Below are positions 24,738 through 33,824 of a stretch of DNA of 64,000 nt, one piece after another; position 1 is the stretch's first letter; every line of letters starts with the position of its first letter. The position numbers were made by a program, and so were the translations under genes. The stretch spans positions 124,001-188,000 of the forward strand of contig JAVDKK010000003.1 in the NCBI GenBank assembly GCA_030849945.1. The letters run 5' to 3'. The notes beneath the pieces were generated by a model. That model made no database searches and was not told the DNA's origin. It saw only the letters and a program-made list of their open reading frames with translations. The DNA comes from Schauerella fraxinea (GTDB taxonomy: Bacteria > Pseudomonadota > Gammaproteobacteria > Burkholderiales > Burkholderiaceae_B).

Positions 24738-25553
24738 TCACTTGAAGTTGTTCTTCCATTCTCGCAAAGCGGCGAATACCTCAACTGGCGCGGCGAGCGG
24801 TCTTTCAGCCCACACGGCGGCAGCTTCGGCAACAGTGGCTTGCCGGGTACGCAGGAAAGGATTCGTTTCCCGTTCGCGGCCGATGGAGGTCGGCAGTGTG
24901 GGCTCCTGGCGTGCTCGTAACGCCTGCGCATCGGCAAACGTTTTTTTCAGGGCGTGATTCGACGGTTCGACCGCCATTGCCCATCGCAAGTTGGCTAGAG
25001 TGTACTCGTGACCGCAAAAAACCAGGGTGTCGGCAGGGAGATTATTGAATTTATCAAAGGAATCAAGCATTTGTGCTGGCGTTCCTTCGAAAAGTCGCCC
25101 GCATCCGCCTGCAAAAAGGGTGTCGCCCGAGAACAGCACGTGTGCGTGTCCGGCCACTTGACCCGCCAGTGCGATGTGCCCGGCGGTGTGGCCCGGGACG
25201 TCCAACACCTGCATATTCAGGCCCACTTCGGCGATCTCGACGCGATCGCCTTCTTTCAGAGGGACGTCGCAACACGGGAGCCGCTCCGATGCGGGGCCGT
25301 ATACGGTGGCCCCGGTCGCCTGCGACAATTCGAGCGCACCCCCCACATGATCGTTATGGTGATGGGTCAGTAGAATGGCGAGCAGACGCAACCCGGTTGA
25401 CTTCAAGTAAGCCGATACCGGTGCGGCATCACCCGGATCTACGACAACGGCGCAGTCGCCTGCGCGGATGAGCCAGATATAGTTATCGGAAAACGCCGGA
25501 ATCGGCACGATGTGGGCGGCGCGGGCGCTATCCGCATTCGGCACAGGCTTCAT
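24738..25553 (-). CDS. gloB: Hydroxyacylglutathione hydrolase (glyoxalase II)
   Basis: This 271-residue metallo-beta-lactamase-fold enzyme has the dinuclear metal motif THHHNDH at 63-69, GHTAGHIA near 125, FSGDTLFAGGCGRLFEG near 145 and GHEYTLANLRWA near 180. It hydrolyses S-lactoylglutathione in methylglyoxal detoxification. Only 17 bp separate its start from the divergent methyltransferase gene, so the two promoters must overlap coding sequence. Confidence 0.95.
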   Translation of the reverse strand: MKPVPNADSARAAHIVPIPAFSDNYIWLIRAGDCAVVVDPGDAAPVSAYLKSTGLRLLAILLTHHHNDHVGGALELSQATGATVYGPASERLPCCDVPLKEGDRVEIAEVGLNMQVLDVPGHTAGHIALAGQVAGHAHVLFSGDTLFAGGCGRLFEGTPAQMLDSFDKFNNLPADTLVFCGHEYTLANLRWAMAVEPSNHALKKTFADAQALRARQEPTLPTSIGRERETNPFLRTRQATVAEAAAVWAERPLAAPVEVFAALREWKNNFK

Positions 25554-25570
25554 AGAGAGGGATCCATTGC

Positions 25571-26344
25571 GTGGCTGAAGAGACGACGCCTATTGTAGAA
25601 CTGGCCGAATGGCTGGCCACACCCCCAGGGCAATACGTGCTCGCGTGGGAGCGGGCGCAGTTCGATTGCGCCGTGGCGGATGTGTTCGGCTTTCATGCCG
25701 TTCAGGTCGGCCTGGCCGAGATCGATCTGCTGCGCAACAACCGCATGCCGTTCAAGGCGTACGTGGGTGAAGTGATGCCCACGAAGGCGGCGGCGGCGAA
25801 GTGGCAGGGGTGCGCGGTCGCCAATCCGGAAGCGCTGCCACTGGCTGCGCAGAGCGTGGATCTGCTGATCCTGCCGCACGTATTCGAATGCACCGACGAA
25901 CCGCACCTGGTACTGCGCGAAGTTGAGCGGGTGCTCATGCCAGAGGGACGCGTGATCATCTCCGGCTTCAACCCCTGGAGCTTGTGGGGCGCGCGCAACC
26001 AGATTCCCGGCATCGACCCGTTCTTGCCGCATCCGCCCTCGGCCCAGGTGTCGCTGCCGCGCTTGAAGGACTGGCTCAAGTTGCTGTCTTTCGAGGTGGA
26101 TCGCGGCAAATTCGGGTGCTATGCGCCTGCATGTGACAGCGAGGCGTGGCTCAACAGGTGGCATTTCATGGAAGGCCTCGGGCAGCGCTGGTGGGGGTTG
26201 GCGGGCTCCGTCTATGTGGTGTCGGCTGTCAAACGCGTAAGCGGCATGAAAATTATCGGACCGGCGTGGAAGAAGCCGCGCCAAAGCGCCCGTGTGGCCA
26301 CCGCCGTCGCGCAGGCCAGGGCGGCGCGCAAGAATGCGCTTTAA
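25571..26344 (+). CDS. Class I SAM-dependent methyltransferase
   Basis: This 257-residue protein starts at a GTG preceded by GAGAGGGA. The core resembles Methyltransf_11: ALPLAAQSVDLLILPHVFECTDEPHLVLREVERVLMPEGRVIISGFNPWSLWG. The N-terminal SAM glycine loop is weak. It is commonly encoded between gloB and rnhA in betaproteobacteria, but its substrate is unknown. The stop overlaps an in-frame upstream ATG of the rnhA frame, suggesting coupling. Confidence 0.85.
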   Translation: MAEETTPIVELAEWLATPPGQYVLAWERAQFDCAVADVFGFHAVQVGLAEIDLLRNNRMPFKAYVGEVMPTKAAAAKWQGCAVANPEALPLAAQSVDLLILPHVFECTDEPHLVLREVERVLMPEGRVIISGFNPWSLWGARNQIPGIDPFLPHPPSAQVSLPRLKDWLKLLSFEVDRGKFGCYAPACDSEAWLNRWHFMEGLGQRWWGLAGSVYVVSAVKRVSGMKIIGPAWKKPRQSARVATAVAQARAARKNAL

Positions 26345-26373
26345 TGGCGCCTTCGTTAAAGAATGAGAGCACG

Positions 26374-26838
26374 ATGACGCAAGAACAATCCGTCGAGATG
26401 TGGACCGATGGCGCCTGCAAAGGCAACCCAGGGCTGGGCGGCTGGGGCGCGTTGCTGATCAGCGGCACGCATGAGAAGACGCTGCATGGCGGTGAGCCGG
26501 TGACCACCAACAACCGCATGGAGCTGACGGCGCCGATCGAAGCCCTGCGCGCGCTTACGCGGCCGTGCACCGTCACGATTCATACCGACTCGCAGTACGT
26601 GATGAAAGGCATGACCGAGTGGCTGGTCAACTGGAAGAAGCGCGGCTGGATGACGGCCGACAAGAAACCGGTCAAGAATGCAGACCTGTGGAAAGCGCTC
26701 GATGAACAAGTGCAACGCCATCACGTGTCGTGGCGCTGGGTGCGCGGCCACAACGGCGACGTAAACAACGAACGCGCCGACGTGCTGGCCAATCAAGGCG
26801 TGGACGAAGCCCGCAAGATGGCGAAGCAGCCGGCTTGA
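26374..26838 (+). CDS. rnhA: Ribonuclease HI
   Basis: The start at 26374 gives 154 residues, one fewer than E. coli RNase HI; an ATG at 26344 would add ten unconserved residues. The four catalytic acidic residues are visible: Asp12 in MWTDGACKGNPG, Glu50 in NNRMELTAP, Asp72 in HTDSQYV and Asp136 in NNERADVLA. The enzyme removes RNA from RNA-DNA hybrids. dnaQ, its usual neighbour, is 10 kb downstream here. Confidence 0.96.
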   Translation: MTQEQSVEMWTDGACKGNPGLGGWGALLISGTHEKTLHGGEPVTTNNRMELTAPIEALRALTRPCTVTIHTDSQYVMKGMTEWLVNWKKRGWMTADKKPVKNADLWKALDEQVQRHHVSWRWVRGHNGDVNNERADVLANQGVDEARKMAKQPA

Positions 26839-26842
26839 ATGT

Positions 26843-26900
26843 AGCAGTTGGGCGTAAACAGAGCAGTCGGGTGTAAACGGAGCAGTCGGGGCGTAAACGG
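26843..26900. repeat. 19-20-bp tandem repeat, three units, just after rnhA
   Basis: Three units starting at 26843, 26862 and 26881 share AGCAGTCGGG(C/T)GTAAACGG with few changes. They lie 4 bp after the rnhA stop, at the left boundary of the sugar-transport segment. No coding role is apparent. Confidence 0.75.
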
Positions 26901-26950
26901 AATCGCCTGTTCCGGTATACATCCTTCTTCTTCGAGGGTGACGGCGCTCT

Positions 26951-28063
26951 TCAGGCAATGCGGCGGCCGGAGTCGCGGTCGAACAGCAGCGACTTCGACA
27001 GATCGACGATGAACGGCATGGGCTGCCCCGGCACTGCCGCTTCGCCGGGATGCACCCGGCAGCACGTTTTGGTGTCGTTCAACCGAATGCTTACTAGCGT
27101 GTCGGCCCCAGTGGGCTCGGTTAAATCCACTTCTGCAATCAACTCCGGTAGGTCGGCCCGATGGGCGGTGCGGCGATCCGTGATCTGCTCCGGCCGCACG
27201 CCCAGCAGCACCGTTCGGCCCAGCCAGGCGTTGAGGTCGGACGCGCGGTGTGGCAGCGTCCAAATCGTAGCGGGCCGGCCTTTGGGTTGCACGTGGCAGG
27301 TCACATAGTCGGAGGCCGCACTGAGTTCAACTGGAACGAAGTTCATGCCGGGTGAACCCATGAATGCCGCAACAAAAAGATTGGCCGGTGTGTCGTAAAT
27401 CTCCTGCGGCGCGCCGAATTGCTGCACTACGCCGTCGCGCATGACGGCGATGCGGTCGCCCATCGTCATCGCTTCGATTTGATCGTGGGTGACATACACG
27501 ATGGTGGCGCCCAGCCGCTGATGCATCTGCTTGATCTCGAGTCGCATCTCGACCCGAAGCTTGGCATCCAGGTTGGAGAGCGGTTCGTCGAATAGAAAGA
27601 TCGCTGGATTGCGAGCAAGCGCGCGTCCCATGGCGACGCGCTGGCGCTGGCCGCCCGAAAGCTGCGCCGGTTTGCGATCGAGCAGGCTGCCCAGTTGCAG
27701 GATGTCGGCGACGCGGGCCACTGTGGCCTCGATTTCAGCCTTGGGACGTTTGCGGATTTCGAGCCCGAAGGAGATATTTTTGCGCACGGACATCGACGGG
27801 TAAAGCGCATACGACTGAAACACCATGGCGATATCGCGATCTTTAGGTGCAAGCGTATTGACGCATGTATCGCCGATCAGAATGTCGCCGCTGGAGATCG
27901 ACTCGAGCCCCGCGATCATGTTGAGCAGCGTCGACTTGCCGCAGCCCGAGGGCCCCACCAGGATGAGAAACTGCCCGTCATCGATCTCGATGTCGATGCC
28001 CTTGAGGATGTCCGGCCCGTGGTGATAGGTTTTGCGAACGTTGCGAATGGAAAGCGCGGACAT
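26951..28063 (-). CDS. Sugar ABC transporter ATP-binding protein (MalK/UgpC/GtsD type)
   Basis: This 370-residue ATPase has Walker A GPSGCGKST (37-45), signature LSGGQRQRVAMGRAL (about 134) and Walker B IFLFDEPLSNLDA. A C-terminal TOBE-type regulatory domain follows from about residue 240, as in MalK relatives. It energises the two permeases encoded just upstream and is the last gene of the operon, in the order binding protein - permease - permease - ATPase known for pseudomonad gtsABCD. Confidence 0.92.
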   Translation of the reverse strand: MSALSIRNVRKTYHHGPDILKGIDIEIDDGQFLILVGPSGCGKSTLLNMIAGLESISSGDILIGDTCVNTLAPKDRDIAMVFQSYALYPSMSVRKNISFGLEIRKRPKAEIEATVARVADILQLGSLLDRKPAQLSGGQRQRVAMGRALARNPAIFLFDEPLSNLDAKLRVEMRLEIKQMHQRLGATIVYVTHDQIEAMTMGDRIAVMRDGVVQQFGAPQEIYDTPANLFVAAFMGSPGMNFVPVELSAASDYVTCHVQPKGRPATIWTLPHRASDLNAWLGRTVLLGVRPEQITDRRTAHRADLPELIAEVDLTEPTGADTLVSIRLNDTKTCCRVHPGEAAVPGQPMPFIVDLSKSLLFDRDSGRRIA

Positions 28064-28066
28064 GGT

Positions 28067-28948
28067 TCAGCCTTTGACGGCACCGGCGGTCAGGCCGCGG
28101 ACGAAATAGCGTCCCGCGACGGCGTACACGACGAGGGTGGGCAGGGCGGCGATGAGCGCTGCTGCCATGTCGACGTTGTAGGCCTTGACGCCAGTGGTTG
28201 TGTTGACGAGGTTGTTGAGCGCCACGGTGACGGGTTGGGCTTCGCCGCTGGCAAAGACGACGCCGAACAGGAAGTCGTTCCAGACCTGCGTAAATTGCCA
28301 GATGATGCACACCATGAAAATCGGTGTGGATAGCGGCAAAACGATGCGCTGGAAGATGCGCCAGAATCCCGCGCCGTCGATGCGCGCCGCGTGAATGAGC
28401 TCCGACGGTAGCGTGACGTAGAAGTTGCGAAAGAACAGCGTGGTGAACGCCAGCCCATAGATGGCGTGCACCATCACCAGACCGGTGGTCGTGCCTGCCA
28501 ATCCCGCCGCGCCCAGCAGCCGGGCCATCGGCAGGATGACGACCTGGAACGGCACGAAGCATCCCACCATCATGGCCGTGAAGAGGATGTCGGCGCCACG
28601 AAAGCGCCACAGCGCGAGCACGTAACCATTGAGGGCGCCGATCGCGGTCGAGATCAGGACCGCCGGAATCGTCATTCGCAATGAATTGAAGAAAGCGTCG
28701 CGCATGCCGCCGCAGCCGGGTCCATCGCAGCGACCTTGCCATGCCGCCTGCCACGCCGATGTGGTCCACCCCGAGGGGGGCGTCAGCAGACCGCCGCCAT
28801 GGATTTCGTCGAGCGGCTTGAACGCCGTGACGATCATGACGTACAGCGGCACGAGGTAATAGCCCGCCATGGCAATGAGCGCAAGGTAGACGATCCATCG
28901 GCCCCAGCGGCGCGCGGGCGCGTGAGGGGGGTTAGTGTTTGCCGGCAC
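28067..28948 (-). CDS. Sugar ABC transporter permease (MalG/GtsC type)
   Basis: This 293-residue permease starts at GTG and overlaps the previous permease gene by 17 bp. It has six predicted membrane segments and the ATPase-contacting EAA-like loop LIHAARIDGAGFWRIFQRIVLPLSTPIF (about 185-210). It would form the transport channel with its partner at 28932-29837. Confidence 0.9.
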   Translation of the reverse strand: MPANTNPPHAPARRWGRWIVYLALIAMAGYYLVPLYVMIVTAFKPLDEIHGGGLLTPPSGWTTSAWQAAWQGRCDGPGCGGMRDAFFNSLRMTIPAVLISTAIGALNGYVLALWRFRGADILFTAMMVGCFVPFQVVILPMARLLGAAGLAGTTTGLVMVHAIYGLAFTTLFFRNFYVTLPSELIHAARIDGAGFWRIFQRIVLPLSTPIFMVCIIWQFTQVWNDFLFGVVFASGEAQPVTVALNNLVNTTTGVKAYNVDMAAALIAALPTLVVYAVAGRYFVRGLTAGAVKG

Positions 28949-29837
28949 TGCGCGTCTCCAGATACATGAGGGGAACCAGTACGGCGATGACGGTCATGAG
29001 CATCATCATGGCGGACGCCGCACCCATGCCGAGCTGACCGCGCGTGAACGAAAACTGGTACATGAAGATGGCGGGGACATCGGTGGAAATCCCGGGCCCG
29101 CCGCCCGTGAGGGCCATGACGAGATCGAAGCTCTTGATGGCAATGTGCGCCAGGATCAGGATCACGCTGAAAAACACCGGGCGCAGGCTGGGAATGACGA
29201 TGCGCAGGTAGATTCGAGGCAAGCTGGCGCCGTCGACTTGCGCGGCCTGGATGATGGCGGTATCCACACCGCGCAGGCCGGCCAGAAACAATGCCATGGC
29301 GAAACCCGACGCTTGCCAGACCCCTGCGATCACCACGGTATACAGAGCGCGTTCGGGGTCGACGAGCCAGTCGAATCGAAAGGTGTTCCAGCCCCAGCCT
29401 CGGACGAGCGTTTCGATGCCGAGGTCGGGATTGAGCATCCATTTCCACACGGTGCCGGTAACGATGAACGACAGTGCCATCGGGTAGAGGTAGATCGTGC
29501 GCAGCGCACCTTCGGCGCGGATGCGTTGATCCAGCAAGACGGCAATGAGCAAGCCCAGCACCACGCAGGCGCCGACGAACAGCACGCCGAAAATGGCGAG
29601 ATTGCTGGCGGCCGTCCACCAGCGCGCGTTGCCCATGAGACGGACGTACTGCTCCAGGCCCACCCAGTCGTTGACCGGGAGCAGGCGCGAGCGCGTCATG
29701 GAAATCCACGCCGTCCATGCGATGAAGCCGTAAACGAAGACCGCACACAGCGCGACGCTGGGCGCGAGCACGATGCGGGGCAGCCAGGCGTCAGCCCAAC
29801 GCTGCCGGCGGCTGGCAATGGCAAGACGGCGAGTCAT
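28932..29837 (-). CDS. Sugar ABC transporter permease (MalF/GtsB type)
   Basis: This 301-residue permease has about six membrane segments and the EAA-like loop IIQAAQVDGASLPRIYLRIVIPSL (about 195-215). It begins 3 bp after the binding-protein stop and overlaps the next permease gene, so the complex is tightly co-expressed. Confidence 0.9.
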   Translation of the reverse strand: MTRRLAIASRRQRWADAWLPRIVLAPSVALCAVFVYGFIAWTAWISMTRSRLLPVNDWVGLEQYVRLMGNARWWTAASNLAIFGVLFVGACVVLGLLIAVLLDQRIRAEGALRTIYLYPMALSFIVTGTVWKWMLNPDLGIETLVRGWGWNTFRFDWLVDPERALYTVVIAGVWQASGFAMALFLAGLRGVDTAIIQAAQVDGASLPRIYLRIVIPSLRPVFFSVILILAHIAIKSFDLVMALTGGGPGISTDVPAIFMYQFSFTRGQLGMGAASAMMMLMTVIAVLVPLMYLETRSAGKH

Positions 29838-29840
29838 GGC

Positions 29841-31181
29841 TTACGACGCCTTGACGGCAGCCGCCAGTTGCGCCGCCGCAGCCTTCGGACTGAGATTGGA
29901 GTGCATGAACCGGCTGACGACATCCACGATGCCGCCTTCGACAGCAGGCGACATCGCCATCTTGTGCGAAAAGCTGGGGATCAATGTTTGCGCGGAAGAT
30001 GCCGCCTGCAGGTCGGCGGAAGATTGACGTGCGCATGCGTCGAACTGATCGAGCGCGACATCGATGCGCGCCGGAATCGAGCCCTTGTTCAGATTGAATA
30101 CGGTTTGGAACTCGGGGCTCATGACGGCCGTGGCCAGATTCGCTTGCGACGTGCGCGCTTGCGGGCTGGATTGGGTGAACATCGCCAGGCTGTCGATGTT
30201 GTAGGTGAAGGCACCTGCGGTGCCGGGGGCCGGCACGCAAAGATAGTCTGTGCCCGCGACTTTGCCGGCGGCGGTGAATTCGCCTTTCGCCCAGTCGCCC
30301 ATGAATTGCATGGCGGCTTTGCCGTTCATGACCATGACGGTGCCCAGGTTCCAGTCACGGCCGGGCGAACCTTTGTCGATATAGCCTTTGATGCGCTGCA
30401 TGGCTTCGAAAACAGCGACCATGGTGGGGCCTGAAAGCGTCGCGGCGTCAAGCTCGATGAAGGCTTTGCGATAGAAATCCACGCCGCCTACGCCCAGTGC
30501 CACTGATTCGAAAAGCGTGGCGTCCTGCATCGGATCGCCGCCATGCGCGATCGGGAGCAGGCCCGCAGCCTTGAGTTTGTCGGCCGCGTCGAAGAAGCTC
30601 GCCATCGTGGTGGGCACCGTAGCGCCGACCTGCGCGAGCAGCGCCGGATTGACCCACAACCAGTTGACGCGATGCACATTGATCGGCGCGGCGACGTAAT
30701 GGCCCTGATACTTCATGATGGTGGCGATGGCCGGCGGCAGGACGGCGTCCCATTTGCCATCGGCCGCAATGGCGTCGATATCCGCGAGCACGCCTTCGGC
30801 GCCCCATTCCTGAATCTGTGGGCCTTTGATTTGAGCGGCCGTGGGCGGCTGCCCCGACACGACGCGCGTCTTGAGCGCCGTCAGGGCGTTGTCGCCGCCA
30901 CCACCCGCCACGGCGTAGTCTTTCCAGGTATCGCCCTGCGCGGTGATCATGTCGCGCAGCGCTTGCGCGGCACGGGCTTCGCCACCGGAGGTCCACCAAT
31001 GCAGCACTTCCACCTGGCCCGCATGTGCCGGCGTTGCAGCGACCACGGCGACGGCCGCTATTGCTGCTGCGGTCAATGCGGTAAGACGCAGTCGGGCTGT
31101 CGAGGGGCGCTTGGTGCCGGCCTGCGCAGCATGGGCTGCGGCTGCCTTGCGGATGGGGGAGTTGACGTTTGCGCGAACCAT
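29841..31181 (-). CDS. Sugar ABC transporter substrate-binding protein (glucose/mannose, GtsA-like)
   Basis: This 446-residue protein has an unusually long N-region (about 30 residues) before the hydrophobic signal segment, with cleavage at ATPAHA-G near residue 54. The mature start VEVLHWWTSGGEARA and the DTWKDYAVAGGGGDNA, GPQIQEWGAEG stretches resemble glucose/mannose-binding proteins such as Pseudomonas GtsA. The first ATG is kept because GGAG lies six bases before it. A divergent glucokinase gene supports glucose as ligand. Confidence 0.88.
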   Translation of the reverse strand: MVRANVNSPIRKAAAAHAAQAGTKRPSTARLRLTALTAAAIAAVAVVAATPAHAGQVEVLHWWTSGGEARAAQALRDMITAQGDTWKDYAVAGGGGDNALTALKTRVVSGQPPTAAQIKGPQIQEWGAEGVLADIDAIAADGKWDAVLPPAIATIMKYQGHYVAAPINVHRVNWLWVNPALLAQVGATVPTTMASFFDAADKLKAAGLLPIAHGGDPMQDATLFESVALGVGGVDFYRKAFIELDAATLSGPTMVAVFEAMQRIKGYIDKGSPGRDWNLGTVMVMNGKAAMQFMGDWAKGEFTAAGKVAGTDYLCVPAPGTAGAFTYNIDSLAMFTQSSPQARTSQANLATAVMSPEFQTVFNLNKGSIPARIDVALDQFDACARQSSADLQAASSAQTLIPSFSHKMAMSPAVEGGIVDVVSRFMHSNLSPKAAAAQLAAAVKAS

Positions 31182-31526
31182 ATCGATGTCTCCGATGAGG
31201 GGCCGATGTGCGGCCTCGAGTGACGTACGTGGACCAGGGGCGAACCAAGTGGGCCAGGACAGTGAGCCAAGTGAACGGGTAGTGGCCAGGTGAACCGGGA
31301 AGTGACCATTACAGGCGCTATCGCAGGGCCGAACAATCCGGAATCCGTCCTATTTATCTAGCTTCGCGCGGCCGCGTCATGGGTAAAGAGTCGAACACGC
31401 CGACCTTCGCAGACGTACTCAATCAAAAGCGCCACAACGCGGTTTTTCCAGTGCGGTACTCTTGATGCGGCGCCGCGCGGCTGGTCGCGCAGCCGTTGGA
31501 TCATTTCGTTTTAAGAGGTCGTTGGC
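31182..31526. other. Divergent regulatory region between sugar transporter and glk
   Basis: This 345-bp gap must hold the promoters of both the transporter operon and glk. A degenerate 20-bp tandem array occupies 31228-31312. No regulator gene is adjacent and I could not assign a convincing -35/-10 pair or a clear operator. Confidence 0.5.
31228..31312. repeat. Degenerate 20-bp tandem repeat, about four units
   Basis: The units are 31228-31247, a shortened 13-bp copy at 31248-31260, 31261-31280 (AGTGAGCCAAGTGAACGGGT), 31281-31300 (AGTGGCCAGGTGAACCGGGA) and a partial copy from 31301. The shared pattern is AGTG-R-CCA-R-GTGAAC. It sits upstream of the transporter operon. Confidence 0.65.
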
Positions 31527-32570
31527 ATGGTGTTGGATTCCGCAGAAACGTATCCCCGGTTGCTTGGCGATGTGGGCGGCACGAACGCGCGTTTCGCGCT
31601 CGAAACGGCGCCACATGAGGTCACGCAGGTCGCAGTGCTTGCGACCCGTGATTACCCGTCGCTCGAGGCGGCGATGCGCGCCTATCTCGAACGTTGTGGC
31701 GAGCTGGGCGCGCAGGTACGCCATGCCGCGGTGGGAATAGCCAATCCGATCTATCGCGATCAGGTGCAGATGACCAACCATTCGTGGCAGTTCTCGATTG
31801 CCGCCATGCGGCGGTCGCTTGGCCTCACCACGTTTTTAGTCATCAACGATTTCACTGCGCTGGCCTACGCGCTGCCGCAATTGCCGACGGGCGATCTTGA
31901 ACAGATCGGTGGTGGGTCCGTCGAGCATCGGTCGCCTCGGGTATTGGTTGGGGCGGGCACCGGCCTGGGCGTATCGGGCTTGATTCCTTCCGGTAACGGA
32001 TGGGTGGCCTTGGCAGGAGAGGGCGGGCACGTGAGCTTTGCCCCGGTCGACGACGAGCAGGTGGCGCTTTGGTCCTTCGCTCGTGAGCGCTATGGTCGGG
32101 TGTCGGCCGAGCGTCTTTTGTGCGGATCGGGCCTCGAGCTCATTTATGAGTTCTTGCGTAGCCGCGCGCCCGCGGATGCCGGACCGCTCAAGCGCAGCGC
32201 ACCCGAGATTACGGCAGGCGCGCTCGACGGCGACGAGTCGTTGAGCATGCATGCAGTGGATTTGTTTTGTGGGTTGCTGGGTACCGTTGCGTCCGATCTA
32301 GCCCTGGTGCTGGGCGCGCGCGGTGGGGTGTACATCGGGGGCGGGATCATTCCCCGTCTGGGCCCGGTGTTTGCCCGGTCGCCGTTTCGGCAGCGCTTTG
32401 AGGATAAGGGGCGTTTTGCCGAATATCTGGCGGGTGTGCCCACCTTCGTGATCCGAACGTCGTTGCCGGCGCTTGGTGGTTTGTCGGCCGCGTTGTCGCA
32501 TCATTTGACCGAAGCGCCGCTGGCACAACCCCCCGATACCGATGCCGTCGAGGGCGGAACGGCAGGATAA
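31527..32570 (+). CDS. glk: Glucokinase
   Basis: This 347-residue protein is a proteobacterial-type glucokinase with the phosphate motif GDVGGTNARFALE at the start, FLVINDFTALAYALP (catalytic Asp near 109), VGAGTGLGVSGL and EGGHVSFAP. It phosphorylates glucose with ATP. It is divergent from the GtsABCD-like transporter, which gives a minimal glucose uptake and activation set. The C-terminus carries a short proline/alanine tail beyond the E. coli length. Confidence 0.94.
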   Translation: MVLDSAETYPRLLGDVGGTNARFALETAPHEVTQVAVLATRDYPSLEAAMRAYLERCGELGAQVRHAAVGIANPIYRDQVQMTNHSWQFSIAAMRRSLGLTTFLVINDFTALAYALPQLPTGDLEQIGGGSVEHRSPRVLVGAGTGLGVSGLIPSGNGWVALAGEGGHVSFAPVDDEQVALWSFARERYGRVSAERLLCGSGLELIYEFLRSRAPADAGPLKRSAPEITAGALDGDESLSMHAVDLFCGLLGTVASDLALVLGARGGVYIGGGIIPRLGPVFARSPFRQRFEDKGRFAEYLAGVPTFVIRTSLPALGGLSAALSHHLTEAPLAQPPDTDAVEGGTAG

Positions 32571-32719
32571 GGGGCAATACTGCGGGTTAATACGTCGCGC
32601 GCCGGGGGCGAAGCGATGCTACATTCTTCGAGCTTCGGCCGCTCGGCTGTGAGTCGCGCCTGGCGCGCCGGATACCCTCTTTCTGACGCTGCGACGGCGA
32701 TGGCGCGGCGACGTGTGGC

Positions 32720-33814
32720 ATGAATAAAGTTGCATTGACTTCTCTGGTGGTGGCGGCCGTGGCCGTGGGCGTGGTGGCTGGCGTCTACGTGCCGCGCTGG
32801 TTGCCCAATGGCGCGCCTGCAACGGCCACCGCTACACCGTCTAAAAATGCGGCGCCGGCCCGCAAGGTGGAGCCCACTCGCGTCGCCTTGGCCGACGTGG
32901 CGGCCATCGATTTCACGCGTGGCATTTCGGCTGTGGGGAGTTTGCGATCCGACGAAGCTGTCGTGTTGCGGCCGGAGGTTGCCGGCCGGATTCGCGCCAT
33001 TCGCTTCAAAGAGGGTCAGCCAGTCGTGCGCGACGACGTGCTGGTGCAGCTGGATGACGCAATTCCGCGCGCCGAGCTGGCCCAGGCCCGCGCCAATCTC
33101 AGCCTGGCGCAAAGTCAGTATCGCCGCGCTTCCGAGTTGCAGGGGCGCGGTTTCGTGAGCCAACAGGCGCGCGACGAGGCGGGCAGCACCCTCAAAGTAC
33201 AGGAAGCCGCGGCCGCGCTGGCGCAGGCAAAACTCGACAAGCTGACGATCCGCGCACCGTTTTCGGGTGTGGCCGGATTGCGCAGTGTGTCCGAAGGCGA
33301 TTTTGTCGACGCGGGACAGGATCTCGCGCCGCTCGAGGCAATCGATCCGCTGAAAGTCGATTTTCGCGTGCCTGAAATGTATCTGAGCCGGGTGCAGACC
33401 GGGCAAACCTTGTCGGTGCGACTGGATGCTCTGCCGGGCGAGTTACGTGAAGGCAAGGTCTACGCGATCAGCCCGCTCGTGGATGCCGGCGGGCGCTCGA
33501 TTTTGCTGCGCGCGATCGTTCCCAATGCCGACCGGCGTCTGCGGCCCGGTATGTTTGCACGCGTGCAGTTGACCTTTAGCCAGGATCGCGCCAACGTCGT
33601 TCCCGAGGCGGCCTTGTCGCCGTCGGGCGACTCGCAGTACGTGTTCGTGGTGCGGGATGGCGTGGCGCGCCGGGTCGAGGTGGCCATCGGCGAGCGGCGC
33701 GACGGGCGGGTCGAAGTGATCAGTGGCGTTACCGCAGGCGATCGCGTGGTGGTGTCTGGCCTGCAGCGTGTGATCGACGGCGGCCCCGTGGTCGACGCCG
33801 GCCCAGGCGCCTGA
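32720..33814 (+). CDS. RND efflux pump periplasmic adaptor (membrane fusion protein)
   Basis: This 364-residue adaptor has an N-terminal membrane anchor (residues 5-26), an Ala/Pro/Lys linker, then barrel-sandwich halves: AVVLRPEVAGRIRAIRFKEGQPV near 75-97 and KLDKLTIRAPFSGVAG near 170. A helical hairpin lies between them, followed by a beta-barrel (VDFRVPEMYLSRVQTGQ). It would link the inner-membrane pump encoded 10 bp downstream to an outer-membrane channel. No channel gene is present here. Confidence 0.92.
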   Translation: MNKVALTSLVVAAVAVGVVAGVYVPRWLPNGAPATATATPSKNAAPARKVEPTRVALADVAAIDFTRGISAVGSLRSDEAVVLRPEVAGRIRAIRFKEGQPVVRDDVLVQLDDAIPRAELAQARANLSLAQSQYRRASELQGRGFVSQQARDEAGSTLKVQEAAAALAQAKLDKLTIRAPFSGVAGLRSVSEGDFVDAGQDLAPLEAIDPLKVDFRVPEMYLSRVQTGQTLSVRLDALPGELREGKVYAISPLVDAGGRSILLRAIVPNADRRLRPGMFARVQLTFSQDRANVVPEAALSPSGDSQYVFVVRDGVARRVEVAIGERRDGRVEVISGVTAGDRVVVSGLQRVIDGGPVVDAGPGA

Positions 33815-33824
33815 GGGGATCGGC

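Noticed and set aside
20274..31312. CRISPR-like repeats
   Set aside because: The repeats are directly adjacent without unique spacers, and there are no cas genes.
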